DNA from: Methylobacterium radiodurans
Lineage (GTDB): Bacteria; Pseudomonadota; Alphaproteobacteria; Rhizobiales; Beijerinckiaceae
Direction: 5' to 3'
DNA length: 64,000 bases
Assembly: GCF_003173735.1 (NCBI RefSeq)
Contig: NZ_CP029551.1
Coordinates: 1,789,501-1,853,500, forward strand
Part shown: positions 47,324 to 55,727 of the stretch, piece after piece
How positions within the stretch are numbered: position 1 is the first letter of the stretch
How the letters are laid out: the number at the start of each line of letters is the position of its first letter
Program-made: the position numbers and the translations under genes
The notes under the pieces: model-generated
The model's input: only the letters and a program-made list of their open reading frames with translations
Databases searched by the model: none
Told to the model about the DNA's origin: nothing

Positions 47324-48880
47324 TCACTGCTTGCTTTCCGGCTGGACGACGCTCCGATCTAAAACCTCGGCGTTGCGGCCGATGGCGCAGCCGAGACACA
47401 TGAAGACGCTGGCGAAAGCCAGGGGCGCGAACAGCGCCTCTTCTTGAAACAAGCCATTGACTAGGAGCAGCGGCACCGCGAGCGAGAATACTCGGACGGC
47501 GGCATCGCCGCATCGGCGATGGATCATTAGGCCCGTCCGCGCAACGTGGACGTAGAAGGCGAGGAGTAAGCCACCGCAAACGCCCATCTGCTGCAGGAGA
47601 ACACCGATAGCGCTCTCAACCGCGATGTCGGTGTGCCCAAGAGCCTGTGCCTTCGGCCAGTCGATGCGGGTTGGGTCGATCGCGAAATTACCGCTGGCGC
47701 CGAGGCCGGCGCCCCAGGGCGCACGCGCGAAATCCATGAGGCCGCCGATGAGGCCGAGTACGTGGTAATCTCCGCTGGCCCGCCCGAGCGCAATCACTAC
47801 GGCAGCGTACACGCTGAGAACAATAGCCAGCACAGGCAGGAGAAGGCGTGGCGCGCGGGCACTTAGCGCAATGCTCATGCCGAGGAAAAGCAGCGTGACG
47901 AGCGCCCCCTTTGAGCCAATCAAGATAAGAATTGGAAAAGTCAGGGTTGCCGCGACGTAGCGGCGGTGGCCAATCAGCAGGATCAGTGACAGCAAAATGC
48001 CATATGCGTAACTGATTGAGCTAAACGGTGGTCCCAGCGTACGATAGAAGCGCAGGCCAAGATCGGCGAGTAAGCTCAAATTGAGGAAATCAAACATCTG
48101 TGCCTCGGAGAAGTCGCGCATCACGCGCCCAGTCTTCTCCATTTCTTTGACGAAAAAATTGCTGTTTATTAGGTCGTTCATATTCCAAGTCAAGAATGTG
48201 TTGGCGTTTATTAGCTCAAATAGATGTTCTCGGTAGAAAAATTCCAAGTATCCATAGAAAGCCAGCAGGGCGGAGATAGGTATCATGATCCAGCTGAGGT
48301 CAACTTTCGACTCAGTCGAAACGACCAGAGCGATTTGAAACAAACAAAGCGGCAGGATCAAGTTTCGTAGGTAGACAACAGCGGCAAATGGCGTCCCGGT
48401 GAGACCTAGCAGGAAGTAGACAGCAACAAGCGCTTGCACCCCAAATGTCAGCGTGATCAACCTCGTCGTCGTCCCGTAGCGCCGTAGGCGCACGAACACG
48501 TACCGGCCTATCACACAGAGCCACAACGAAATCACCAAGACGAAGCTATAGCCTTTGAGCGCCTTGAAAGTATCTATATCCTCAATGAGTGGCGAGATGA
48601 TCGATACGAATAAGTTCTGAAAGGCGAACGCGAATAACACTACTCCTGGGATCAGCGGCCGGCCGTAGACTGTGATCAGGGCGCAGATCGCAAAGCAAAA
48701 CGCGTAGCCAAGGGCTGGGGCCACGAAGTGCGCGACGATGGGGATCGCGACCGCAACCACGGCGACCAGTGCAAAGGCGATGAAGTCCACCAATGCCTGT
48801 GCGACCCCGTTGTCTGACATGAGCAGCGCATCACGGTAGTCGTACTGCCGCCTGCCCTTGGTTAGGTCGGCCTTTGTCAT
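47324..48880 (-). CDS. O-antigen polymerase/ligase-like membrane protein
   Basis: About 518 residues with a dozen hydrophobic helices, starting MTKADLTKGRRQYDYRDALL. Large loop and helix features fit Wzy/WaaL-type proteins: LRNLILPLCLFQIALVVSTE, then PILILIGSKGALVTLLFLGM, and FARAPWGAGLGASGNFAIDP, a typical G-x-G-x-G loop. Family members polymerise or ligate O-antigen repeats. The gene precedes the acyltransferase by 86 bases on the same strand; the two probably form an operon for surface-polysaccharide modification. Confidence 0.78.
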   Translation of the reverse strand: MTKADLTKGRRQYDYRDALLMSDNGVAQALVDFIAFALVAVVAVAIPIVAHFVAPALGYAFCFAICALITVYGRPLIPGVVLFAFAFQNLFVSIISPLIEDIDTFKALKGYSFVLVISLWLCVIGRYVFVRLRRYGTTTRLITLTFGVQALVAVYFLLGLTGTPFAAVVYLRNLILPLCLFQIALVVSTESKVDLSWIMIPISALLAFYGYLEFFYREHLFELINANTFLTWNMNDLINSNFFVKEMEKTGRVMRDFSEAQMFDFLNLSLLADLGLRFYRTLGPPFSSISYAYGILLSLILLIGHRRYVAATLTFPILILIGSKGALVTLLFLGMSIALSARAPRLLLPVLAIVLSVYAAVVIALGRASGDYHVLGLIGGLMDFARAPWGAGLGASGNFAIDPTRIDWPKAQALGHTDIAVESAIGVLLQQMGVCGGLLLAFYVHVARTGLMIHRRCGDAAVRVFSLAVPLLLVNGLFQEEALFAPLAFASVFMCLGCAIGRNAEVLDRSVVQPESKQ

Positions 48881-49357
48881 GGTTGGATGCACTTCATGGC
48901 CAAATCCTTCCCCTGCTCCGTGGTGCCCACGGGGTTTAACTAGAACAAGCTCTAAGCTAAAAATCTAGCTCATTGAGAGTCTTCGTTGATTAACCATTAA
49001 GTCACACAAGCCAAAGATGCATTATTTTCGTAAATTTTCCCAATCCTGTCGCGGCGACTGACGGTCAGGCCTTGACCGGTAGTCCTCGATGGATTTTCCT
49101 AGACTATCAGCCAAAAGTAAATAAGCATGTCTTTCTACGTGCTCAAGATGGGGGACAGAGCACCCGCCGTTCTCCACACGCGGCGCTTGACGGACCGAAT
49201 CAACTCTGAATCTATGCGTCGAGGACGACCGCCCCTTGTACTCCCCGGCGACGGGTTGAAGTGATGAGCAGCGCGGACCCGAGGTGTCAGGCCAACCCGA
49301 ACGGGACCGCCTGACACCGAGTCCTACCGGATTCCGAACAGCGCTGCGGAGGACGTC
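48881..49357. other. Intergenic region with AT-rich half and an inverted repeat
   Basis: From 48.88 to 49.14 kb the DNA is AT-rich and should contain the promoter of the leftward polysaccharide genes. Farther right, GGTGTCAGGC and GCCTGACACC (about 49283-49318) form a 10-bp inverted repeat with a ~15-base loop, just before the gpZ-like gene. No gene is recognised; possible insertion boundary or late-region control site. Confidence 0.45.
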
Positions 49358-49963
49358 ATGTCCGCCCTGACCTTCACGGGCGACGGCCTCCTCGGCCGCT
49401 TCGCCAACCAACTCACGGTGCTCGGCGCCAACGCGCCGATCGCCCTGTCCCGCGCCCTCAACCACACCGGCGCCAAGGCCCGCACCCAGGTCATCCGAAA
49501 CCTAACCAAGCAGACCGGGCTCAAGCGTTCGGTGATCGTGAAGGCGGTGAAGGTGAACCGGGCGACGGCCGCGGCCGAGCAGTTCGGCTATGCCGGGCGC
49601 CTGACCTACACGCTGAGCACCAAGGGCGGCGACATCAGCCTGAAGTTCTTCGACTCGAAGGAGGTCAAGGGCGGCGTCTCGGCCAAGCCCCGCGGGCGGC
49701 GCCAGATGTTCGCCGGCACCTTCACCCATGGCGGTCGCTTCCCGAACCGCGTCGGCCCCGTGATGGGCGGGCACGTGTTCAAGAACATCGACCCGAACCA
49801 CGCGTGGCGGGGCAAGACCGAGCTGCAGAACTCCGGCGTCTACATCCCGGATGAAATGCTCCAGGGCGCCACCGAGGCGGCGTTCATGCACGTCATGGGC
49901 GAGGAGCTCGAAGCCCGCGTCGCCCACGAGATCGGGCACCTGATGGGCATGCCCGGGCTCTGA
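49358..49963 (+). CDS. Prophage minor tail protein Z-like (gpZ)
   Basis: 201 residues. The N-terminal LSRALNHTGAKARTQVIRNL, then TKQTGLKRSVIVKAVKVNRA, is typical of lambda gpZ-like tail completion proteins, and the C-terminal half contains FPNRVGPVMGGHVFKNIDPN. The family acts at the head-proximal end of the tail tube. In lambda-like order it would follow the head genes, whereas here it stands before the terminase genes. Confidence 0.75.
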   Translation: MSALTFTGDGLLGRFANQLTVLGANAPIALSRALNHTGAKARTQVIRNLTKQTGLKRSVIVKAVKVNRATAAAEQFGYAGRLTYTLSTKGGDISLKFFDSKEVKGGVSAKPRGRRQMFAGTFTHGGRFPNRVGPVMGGHVFKNIDPNHAWRGKTELQNSGVYIPDEMLQGATEAAFMHVMGEELEARVAHEIGHLMGMPGL

Positions 49964-50145
49964 CGGGCGCCCGAAAGAGAATCGCCTTCCGAGCAAGAAA
50001 TCTGCGCCGCGCCTGTTGACATCCCGGACTGCATGTGAGTGACGCGGGTCCTCCAGGGGCGGGGCACCCCCTTGCGGGCAGAGATGCTCCCGATTTTTCA
50101 CCCCCTACAGGGTCCCTAAGGGGCCTTCCGCCGCCAGGAGTCCTC

Positions 50146-50616
50146 ATGGAAGCGGCGATTTCGGCGCAGGCGCTGTCCGATCTGACCGGGCTCTCGACCC
50201 GGCGCCTGCGCGAGCTGGCGGAGAAGGGCGTGCTGCCTCGGACACCGCGGGGCCTGTTCCCGCACCCGCAGGCGATCCGGGCGTACTGCTCCGGCCTTCG
50301 CGAGCAGGCGGCCGGCCGGAGCAGCGACGAGAGCGGCGGTCAGGAACTGGTGCGGGAGCGCGCCCTGCTCGCCCGGGAGCAGCGCGAGGCCCAGGCACTG
50401 AAGAACGCGGTGCTGCGCGGCGAGACCATCGACGCCAGCGAGGCTGAGCGGCGCTGGACGGACGAGATGGTGCGGCTGCGGTCGCGCCTCCTCGGCGTTC
50501 CGAGCGACGTGGCGCAGCTCGCGCCGCACATGACGAAGCACGACATCGCGACCGTCGACCGGGCGCTGCGCGATGCGATGGACGAGGCCAGCCGTGCCGA
50601 ACCCGACGCGGCTTGA
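50146..50616 (+). CDS. Terminase small subunit (Nu1-like)
   Basis: 156 residues after a good CAGGAG. A winged HTH (MEAAISAQALSDLTGLSTRR, LRELAEKGVLPRTPRGLFPH) recognises the packaging site; a helical part with EREALLAREQREAQ-type and GETIDASEAERRWTDEMVRL follows, matching the Nu1/phage DNA-packaging family. It overlaps the large-subunit gene by 23 bases, the normal Nu1-A pair. Confidence 0.85.
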   Translation: MEAAISAQALSDLTGLSTRRLRELAEKGVLPRTPRGLFPHPQAIRAYCSGLREQAAGRSSDESGGQELVRERALLAREQREAQALKNAVLRGETIDASEAERRWTDEMVRLRSRLLGVPSDVAQLAPHMTKHDIATVDRALRDAMDEASRAEPDAA

Positions 50617-51664
50617 CCTCGCGGTCGCCCGTTCCCTCGCCAAGCTCCGGCCCCCACCCCGCAAGCCGCTCTCAACCTGGATGGAGGACAACCTTCGCCT
50701 GCCCGAGGGGCTCGCGGCGAAGGCCGGCCCGATCCGCCTCTGGCCGTTCCAGCGCGCGATCGCCGACGCGATCACCGATCCGGAGATCGAGCGCGTCACG
50801 GTCAGGAAGTGCGTGCGCGTCGGCTACACCACCCTGCTGACGGGAACGCTGGCGAGCTTCGTCGCGAACGAGCCGGCGCCGCTCCTGCTGCTGCTGCCCA
50901 CCGACGACGACTGCCGGGACTACGTCGTGTCCGACATGGAGCCGGTCTTCGACGCCTCCCCGGTGGTCGCCCGCGCGCTTTCCAGCGACGTCGACGAGAG
51001 TGGCCGCAACACGATCCGGCACCGCCGCTTCCCAGGCGGGTCGCTCAAGGTGGTGGCCGCCCGCTCGCCGCGGAACCTGCGGCGTCACACCGTCCGGGTC
51101 CTCCTCATTGACGAGGAGGACGGCATGGAGGTCACGGACGAGGGCGACGCGATCGATCTGGCGATCAAGCGCACGCTCTCGTTCCCGAACCGCAAGATCA
51201 TCCGGGGCTCGACGCCGACCGACGCCGACACCTCGACCATCTGCCGGGAGTACGAGGCCAGCGACCAGCGCGTCTACGAGATCCGCTGCGTGGAGTGCGG
51301 CGAGTTCGCCGAGCCGCGTTGGGAGCAGATCGAGTGGGAGAAGGAGCGCGACGGCCGGGGCGTGGTGGTCGCGCACCGGACGAAGACCGCGGCCTGGGCC
51401 TGCCCGCACTGCGGTGTGCTGATCCCCGAGCGGTTCAAGGCCGAGATGGTCGCGAACGGCCGCCACCAGCGAGCTCGAAGGCAACCGCGAGGGCTCGAAG
51501 TTTCAGTCCATGACCCGGATCGGCACCGCGACCCACACCATGCGGATCTCGCCCGCCGAGGCCGCGCGGCTGGGCTACCTGCTGCAGGCCAACGACACCG
51601 TGGTGCTGCTGGACCGCGCCGGCACCCCGGCCTTCACCGTGGCCCGCGTCGGCCCCCGGGATAG
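50594..51664 (+). pseudogene. Terminase large subunit (GpA), truncated after ATPase half
   Basis: A GTG at 50594 starts PNPTRLDLAVARSLAKLRPP. GpA motifs are intact up to about residue 290: KAGPIRLWPFQRAIADAITD, KCVRVGYTTLLTGTLASF (Walker A-like), PTDDDCRDYVVSDMEPVFD, VRVLLIDEEDGM (Walker B), and a zinc knuckle CVECGE...ACPHCG. After GRHQ (about 51465) similarity stops and the frame continues as nonsense antisense-like Arg/Pro sequence over the start of the gpD gene. The C-terminal nuclease domain (normally ~300 more residues) is missing, so packaging should fail. Confidence 0.82.
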
Positions 51665-52628
51665 CGGCGAGCTCGCCGTCGAGCTGACGGCCGGAGCGAG
51701 CGCATGCCGCATCATCCTCTCCGACGACGGTCGCCTGATCATGCCGCGGCAGGGCGCCCAGATCAGCGTCGGCATCATGGGCGTGCAGGTGTTCAGCGGG
51801 ATCCTGAAGTCCCCGCGCTGCACTTTTAGCAAGGGGCAGGGCGGCATCATGATCCTGAACGCCTCCGGCCACGACACCGAGGGCAAGGGCAAGGAGGGGC
51901 AGCAGACCACCAAGGAGGACGGCACCCTCGGCGACTTTCTCTCCGACATGGGCAAAAAGGCCGGCTACTCGGTCAAGATCGACCCCGAATTGGCGAAGAT
52001 CAAACGAGCCTTCTGGGCGGCCGAGGGGCGCAGCTTCCACCACATGGCGCAGGTGCTGGCCAACGAGTACGGCGCCACGCTGAAGTTCGCCGGCAAGAAG
52101 GCGGTGCTGGCCAAGCGCGGCAAGGGCATGGCCCCGAACGGCCAGGCCCTACCCACGATCCGCGCCACCTTTCCGGACAACCTGATCAACGTGGACATGG
52201 AGCCTTACGAGGGCAGCGCGGTCTTCCGCGATGTCCGGTTCTCGTGGTTCGACCGGAAGAAGGCGCGGTTCGAGGAGGAGAAGGCCGACGTCCGCCTTGG
52301 TCAAACCTCCGGCGCCGGCCCAGCGACCAAGGTCATGCGCGGGCGTGCCGCCAGCAAGGAGGACGCAAAGGACCGGTCCGAGGGTCGGGCCAACACCTCC
52401 GAGCGGGACAAGGGCGGCGGCACGGTCGAGATCGACATTGAGCCGCGCGCACGCGCGGAGGCGACCTGCATCATCTCCGGCACGCGGCCGGGCATCGACG
52501 GCACCTACCGGATCGCCAGCGTCACCCACACCCTGCGACCAGGCGCGGCCGGCGGTGCCACGACCAAGCTCGAGCTGAAGCAGCCGGACGACAAGGCCGG
52601 CAAGGATTCCCGCAAAGCCGGCGACTGA
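51510..52628 (+). CDS. gpD-like late control/baseplate protein, possibly 5'-fused
   Basis: 372 residues. From about residue 65 the sequence fits phage late control gene D proteins (SACRIILSDDGRLIMPRQGA, GVQVFSGILKSPRCTFSKGQ, GTLGDFLSDMGKKAGYSVKI, FHHMAQVLANEYGATLKFAG), which form the baseplate hub. The first ~60 residues (MTRIGTATHTMRISPAEAAR, VVLLDRAGTPAFTVARVG) do not belong to gpD and may be the end of another gene joined by deletion. Codon frame is open throughout. Confidence 0.75.
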   Translation: MTRIGTATHTMRISPAEAARLGYLLQANDTVVLLDRAGTPAFTVARVGPRDSGELAVELTAGASACRIILSDDGRLIMPRQGAQISVGIMGVQVFSGILKSPRCTFSKGQGGIMILNASGHDTEGKGKEGQQTTKEDGTLGDFLSDMGKKAGYSVKIDPELAKIKRAFWAAEGRSFHHMAQVLANEYGATLKFAGKKAVLAKRGKGMAPNGQALPTIRATFPDNLINVDMEPYEGSAVFRDVRFSWFDRKKARFEEEKADVRLGQTSGAGPATKVMRGRAASKEDAKDRSEGRANTSERDKGGGTVEIDIEPRARAEATCIISGTRPGIDGTYRIASVTHTLRPGAAGGATTKLELKQPDDKAGKDSRKAGD

Positions 52629-52690
52629 GCCGCGCGGGCTGACCCCGGCCGGCCCTGCCGGCCTTGATCCCTGACATCGTGAGGACCACC

Positions 52691-53389
52691 ATGGACGTCG
52701 CTGAGATCCAGCGCGCTCTCATCGCGCGCGGCTATGACCTGGGCGCAGCCGGCGCCGACGGTGATGCCGGGCCCAAGACCATCGCGGCCGTGATGGCGTT
52801 CCAGCGCTCGGCTGGGCTGGTGCCGGACGGCATCGCCGGACCGCTGACGCAGAAGGCGCTTCAGGCAGACGACGTCACCCAGCGCCGTGCTGAGCCGGAC
52901 CAGCCCGCGTGGCTGACCCTGGCGAGCCACGACCTCGGCACCGTCGAGGGCATCGGCAAGGCGAACAACCCGAAGGTGATCGCCTACTTCAAGGACGCCG
53001 GCTTTGCGGGCGTGAAGGACGACGCGACCGCGTGGTGTGCCGTTTTTGTGAACGCCATGCTGGAGCGGGCAGGCCGGCGCGGCTCGCGCAGCCTTGCGGC
53101 CCGATCGTTCGAGGGCTGGGGCGTCGGCCTGACCGAGCCGGCGCTGGGCTGCATCGCCACGAAGAAGCGGGGCAACTCGTCCTGGCAGGGCCACACCGGC
53201 TTCGTGGTCGGCGCTAACAAGGACCAGATCTTCCTGCTCGGCGGCAACCAAGGTGACAAGGTCTCGGTGGCTGCGTTCAAGCGGTCCGAGTTCACCGCCT
53301 TCCGCTGGCCGGCTGACGTGCCGCTGCCGGTCGCGGCGAAGCTGCCCACCTCGATTGCGGGGGCGCGCTCCGGCGTGAGCGAGGCGTGA
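52691..53389 (+). CDS. Endolysin: peptidoglycan-binding domain plus TIGR02594-type peptidase
   Basis: 232 residues. The N-terminal PG-binding fold (DVAEIQRALIARGYDLGAAG, GDAGPKTIAAVMAFQRSAGL) is followed by a CHAP/NlpC-like domain with the catalytic cysteine in DDATAWCAVFVNAMLERAG, then SWQGHTGFVVGANKDQIFLL (His) and GGNQGDKV. It lyses the cell wall. No signal peptide, so release depends on the holin encoded downstream. Confidence 0.88.
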   Translation: MDVAEIQRALIARGYDLGAAGADGDAGPKTIAAVMAFQRSAGLVPDGIAGPLTQKALQADDVTQRRAEPDQPAWLTLASHDLGTVEGIGKANNPKVIAYFKDAGFAGVKDDATAWCAVFVNAMLERAGRRGSRSLAARSFEGWGVGLTEPALGCIATKKRGNSSWQGHTGFVVGANKDQIFLLGGNQGDKVSVAAFKRSEFTAFRWPADVPLPVAAKLPTSIAGARSGVSEA

Positions 53390-53565
53390 GCGACGATCGC
53401 CGCCCCGTCTTCCCGCCGGCCCCGCGCCGCGCGAGCGACCCGCCGGTCCTGTTCCCGCCGAACCCGTCGCCCTGGGCCCGCCTCGGCCGCTGGCTCTTCG
53501 ACCGCCTCACCGGCGGTGAGCCACGGTGCAGCCAGCAGCAGGGCGGTTGCGTGAGGGGGGACTAA
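53386..53565 (+). CDS. Small proline-rich ORF after endolysin
   Basis: GTG start overlapping the lysin stop (GTGA). 59 residues: [20 protein letters not shown] and ARLGRWLFDRLTGGEPRCSQ. Probably real because of coupling and proline/arginine codon pattern. The last codons lie in one arm of a perfect inverted repeat (53538-53579). Function unknown. Confidence 0.45.
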   Translation: MSDDRRPVFPPAPRRASDPPVLFPPNPSPWARLGRWLFDRLTGGEPRCSQQQGGCVRGD

Positions 53566-53579
53566 CGCAACCGCCCTGC
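53538..53579. terminator. Perfect 15-bp inverted repeat after lysin genes
   Basis: GCAGGGCGGTTGCGT (53538-53552) and ACGCAACCGCCCTGC (53565-53579) pair perfectly with a 12-base loop. There is no T-tract after it, so it may be an mRNA-stabilising hairpin, a factor-dependent terminator, or a protein-binding site. Confidence 0.5.
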
Positions 53580-53736
53580 CGACCGCCGGCGTAGGCTGAT
53601 CGGGCTTGGCTCGGCGGCCGATCCACACTGAGATCCCCGCCTTCGACGCGCAAGCCGCCCGCGGTGTGGCCGCGCACCCGAGATCCCGAGCCGGCCGGGT
53701 CCCGCCGCGCATCCTCCTCATATTGAGAGCGCCACC

Positions 53737-54006
53737 ATGAACAGCGAACAGCTGACCTCCCTGCTGCGCACCGTCCTCCAGTTCGCGGGCGGCATCGCCG
53801 TTGGCCGCGGCTGGATCGACGCCGAGACCTCCACCGCTATCGTCGGCGCGCTCGTCACGATCGCGGTGACCGGCTGGGGCCTGTACGCGCGGCGCAACAC
53901 CGGGCTCGTCGCCGCGGCGGCGGCCGTGCCGGGCGTCCAGACGATCACCGCGGCGCCGGCCCTGGCCGACAAGGTGCCGGCGGTCAACGTCGTCCCGGTG
54001 CGCTGA
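53737..54006 (+). CDS. Phage holin (Pam3-gp28-like)
   Basis: 89 residues. SLLRTVLQFAGGIAVGRGWI and TAIVGALVTIAVTGWGLYAR are two membrane segments typical of the Pam3-gp28-like holin family, with DAET in between. A variable Ala/Val-rich C-terminus follows. Between the lysin and spanin-like genes, it should open the membrane for lysin exit. Confidence 0.82.
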   Translation: MNSEQLTSLLRTVLQFAGGIAVGRGWIDAETSTAIVGALVTIAVTGWGLYARRNTGLVAAAAAVPGVQTITAAPALADKVPAVNVVPVR

Positions 54007-54008
54007 CC

Positions 54009-54236
54009 GTGATCTGGTCGCCCGGCTGGTGGGTGGGGCAGGCGCTCGCCTTCCTCGCCCGCTTCCTGAACGACCTCGCGGAGCGCAAGCGCGCCGAGGC
54101 CGCCCTGCGCGATCTCGGCGCCGCCACGCAACGCGCGGACAGCCTGCGCGAGGCCGAGCGCCAGGAACAGCGGGCCCGGACCGCGGGCGCCGCCGCGGCC
54201 GAGGCCACCGACGATCCCCGCGACCTGAGGGACTGA
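54009..54236 (+). CDS. Rz-like i-spanin candidate
   Basis: A GTG start directly after the holin stop. 75 residues: SPGWWVGQALAFLARFLNDL gives an N-terminal membrane segment; LAERKRAEAALRDLGAATQR and LREAERQEQRARTAGA are charged helices as in i-spanins. It overlaps or abuts the Rz1-like gene, supporting the assignment, although the family itself is not conserved in sequence. Confidence 0.6.
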   Translation: MIWSPGWWVGQALAFLARFLNDLAERKRAEAALRDLGAATQRADSLREAERQEQRARTAGAAAAEATDDPRDLRD

Positions 54237-54238
54237 GC

Positions 54239-54439
54239 ATGACCACCTTCACCTGCGCGGTCGGCTTCTTCGTGCTGACCTGCTCGGCGCCAGACCCTGT
54301 GCCGGACGCTGCCCGCTTCTGCCAGACCGTCGAGGCACCGGTCCGCTATAGCCGGACCGACACCGCCGAGACGCGCCGGCAGCTGCGCGCGCTGAACGCG
54401 AAGTGGCGGGCCGTGTGCGCGCCGCAGGGCGAGCGCTGA
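54239..54439 (+). CDS. Rz1-like (o-spanin) protein
   Basis: 66 residues. An N-terminal hydrophobic segment with cysteine (MTTFTCAVGFFVLTCSAPDP) is followed by ARFCQTVEAPVRYSRTDTAE and RRQLRALNAKWRAVCAP. The FC....P...SR-DT..T..Q...N..W...C pattern is that of spanin-associated proteins in Rhizobiales phages. A lipobox is not perfect (VLTC). Together with the i-spanin it would disrupt the outer membrane. Confidence 0.65.
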   Translation: MTTFTCAVGFFVLTCSAPDPVPDAARFCQTVEAPVRYSRTDTAETRRQLRALNAKWRAVCAPQGER

Positions 54440-54475
54440 TCATGCGCCCGGCATTCCGAGCGAGGCGTCAGTGAC

Positions 54476-55030
54476 ATGGCCGCCGGGAGCGCCCCGACAG
54501 CTGCTGCGGCCAGCCCGCACCGCCCCGCCTTCACGCGCCACGCGAGCTCGAAAGAAAGCCTGATGGGAGAGCAGCAGCCCACCTCGGACGATGCCGCCTG
54601 GGTGAAGATGCAGATCATCGCCTTCGCCTGGGTCATGTCCATGGCGATCGACCGGGAGCCGCCGGTGCGGCAGCTCTCACGGGAGGTCGTGAACCCCGGC
54701 AAACAGGTGCGTCCGGGCGAGCGCCTGCTGATTCAGGGCTCACGCGTGCGGGCGCGCCAGTGCGAGCTCACGCGGCGCTGGTGGATCATCGATGGCATGG
54801 GCCGGCGCCTGGACTTCGAGCCGGAGCGCTTCGACGCCTACGGCGAGGTCGGCTCCGAGACCGAGGTCATCGGGCCGCACGTGCCGCTCGACGCCATGCC
54901 CGGCCGCGGCCGAATCCTCGGCGTGCTGGCCTACGACTGCAACCCGCTGCAGCGCGCGCTCGGCTGGTCGATCGTGGTGATGCTGCCGGCATTGGAGTTC
55001 GAGATCCTGCCGCGGGAGCGGGCGCCGTGA
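54476..55030 (+). CDS. Hypothetical phage protein
   Basis: 184 residues from ATG 54476, or 155 from 54563 (MGEQQPTSDDAAWVKMQIIA). The conserved-looking part has FAWVMSMAIDREPPVRQLSR, GKQVRPGERLLIQGSRVRAR and a strand-rich end. No family is recognised. Its stop overlaps the next start (GTGA), so it closes the phage late transcript. Confidence 0.6.
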   Translation: MAAGSAPTAAAASPHRPAFTRHASSKESLMGEQQPTSDDAAWVKMQIIAFAWVMSMAIDREPPVRQLSREVVNPGKQVRPGERLLIQGSRVRARQCELTRRWWIIDGMGRRLDFEPERFDAYGEVGSETEVIGPHVPLDAMPGRGRILGVLAYDCNPLQRALGWSIVVMLPALEFEILPRERAP

Positions 55031-55137
55031 CCTGCCCAGCGCCCGATCAGGATCTCAGCGCCGTGGTCGCCTTGGCGTGCCTGCTGGCCGGGCTGATCAT
55101 CGGCGGGGTGGTTGCGGCACGCGGGCCGCCGGGGTGA
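55027..55137 (+). CDS. 36-residue membrane peptide at prophage end
   Basis: GTG start overlapping the previous stop. MTCPAPDQDLSAVVALACLL then AGLIIGGVVAARGPPG forms one hydrophobic helix. It is followed by a terminator. May belong to the lysis cassette; tentative. Confidence 0.45.
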   Translation: MTCPAPDQDLSAVVALACLLAGLIIGGVVAARGPPG

Positions 55138-55181
55138 ACCTTCCGCTCCTCGGCAGGTTGGCCCAGCATCGCATGAAACAC

Positions 55182-55216
55182 CTTAGCCCGCCCGGCCCCG
55201 CCGCGGCGGGCTTTTT
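55182..55216 (+). terminator. Intrinsic terminator, first copy
   Basis: AGCCCGCC and GGCGGGCT pair around a CGGCCCCGCCGC loop and are followed by TTTTT. It stands 45 bases after the last phage late ORF. An identical 35-base copy is at 55360. Confidence 0.85.
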
Positions 55217-55359
55217 CGTGCCTCCCGTATCCCATGTGAAGGCGTGGGCCTGTAGGTGCCGTAACGTCGAGCTGTCGGTCGAGCATAGCCCCCGGCCGGC
55301 TCTCCTGCTGCACTCTCTTCCGGCCCCCTCGGATCGCGGCAGGAGTTCGGACCCTACCA

Positions 55360-55394
55360 CTTAGCCCGCCCGGCCCCGCCGCGGCGGGCTTTTT
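55360..55394 (+). terminator. Intrinsic terminator, second identical copy
   Basis: A 35-base sequence identical to that at 55182-55216, including five Ts. The 143 bases between the two copies contain no supported gene. Possibly a duplication of the terminator end of the prophage, or the mark of a recombination event. Confidence 0.8.
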
Positions 55395-55478
55395 GTTACT
55401 GCCGTTTATCATTTATGGGCGACAGAAGCCACGATTGCTGATCTACGTTGGCAGGGTCGCTTCCCGTCCGAGACTACT

Positions 55479-55727
55479 ATGCCGCCTTACATAATTGATA
55501 CCGATGACAATGGTAATTTTGTACCAGGGGATCTTGAAGCTGGTATCAACTGTCCAAAGCAGGCCAGGACAGAGGCACATCGAGTGCTAGGGTCTATGAC
55601 CTACTACGCTCTGCCAGATGGTGAGCACCGTGTGCTACGCGCCACCGTTCGCGACAAGAACGGGCAAGAGATCTACGTGGCGACCGTCACGTTTGCGGGC
55701 GAGTGGAAGATCCCGCAGACCGCCTGA
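55479..55727 (+). CDS. DUF6894-like small protein
   Basis: 82 residues: MPPYIIDTDDNGNFVPGDLE, then a helix QARTEAHRVLGSMTYYALPD and a strand pair HRVLRATVRDKNGQEIYVAT. The layout MPRYFFD.D-D..(A)E(A)xRVL...DGEHR.LR.TVRD..G matches the DUF6894 family that is expanded in Methylobacterium and relatives. The DNA is less GC-rich than neighbours. Function unknown. Confidence 0.7.
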   Translation: MPPYIIDTDDNGNFVPGDLEAGINCPKQARTEAHRVLGSMTYYALPDGEHRVLRATVRDKNGQEIYVATVTFAGEWKIPQTA

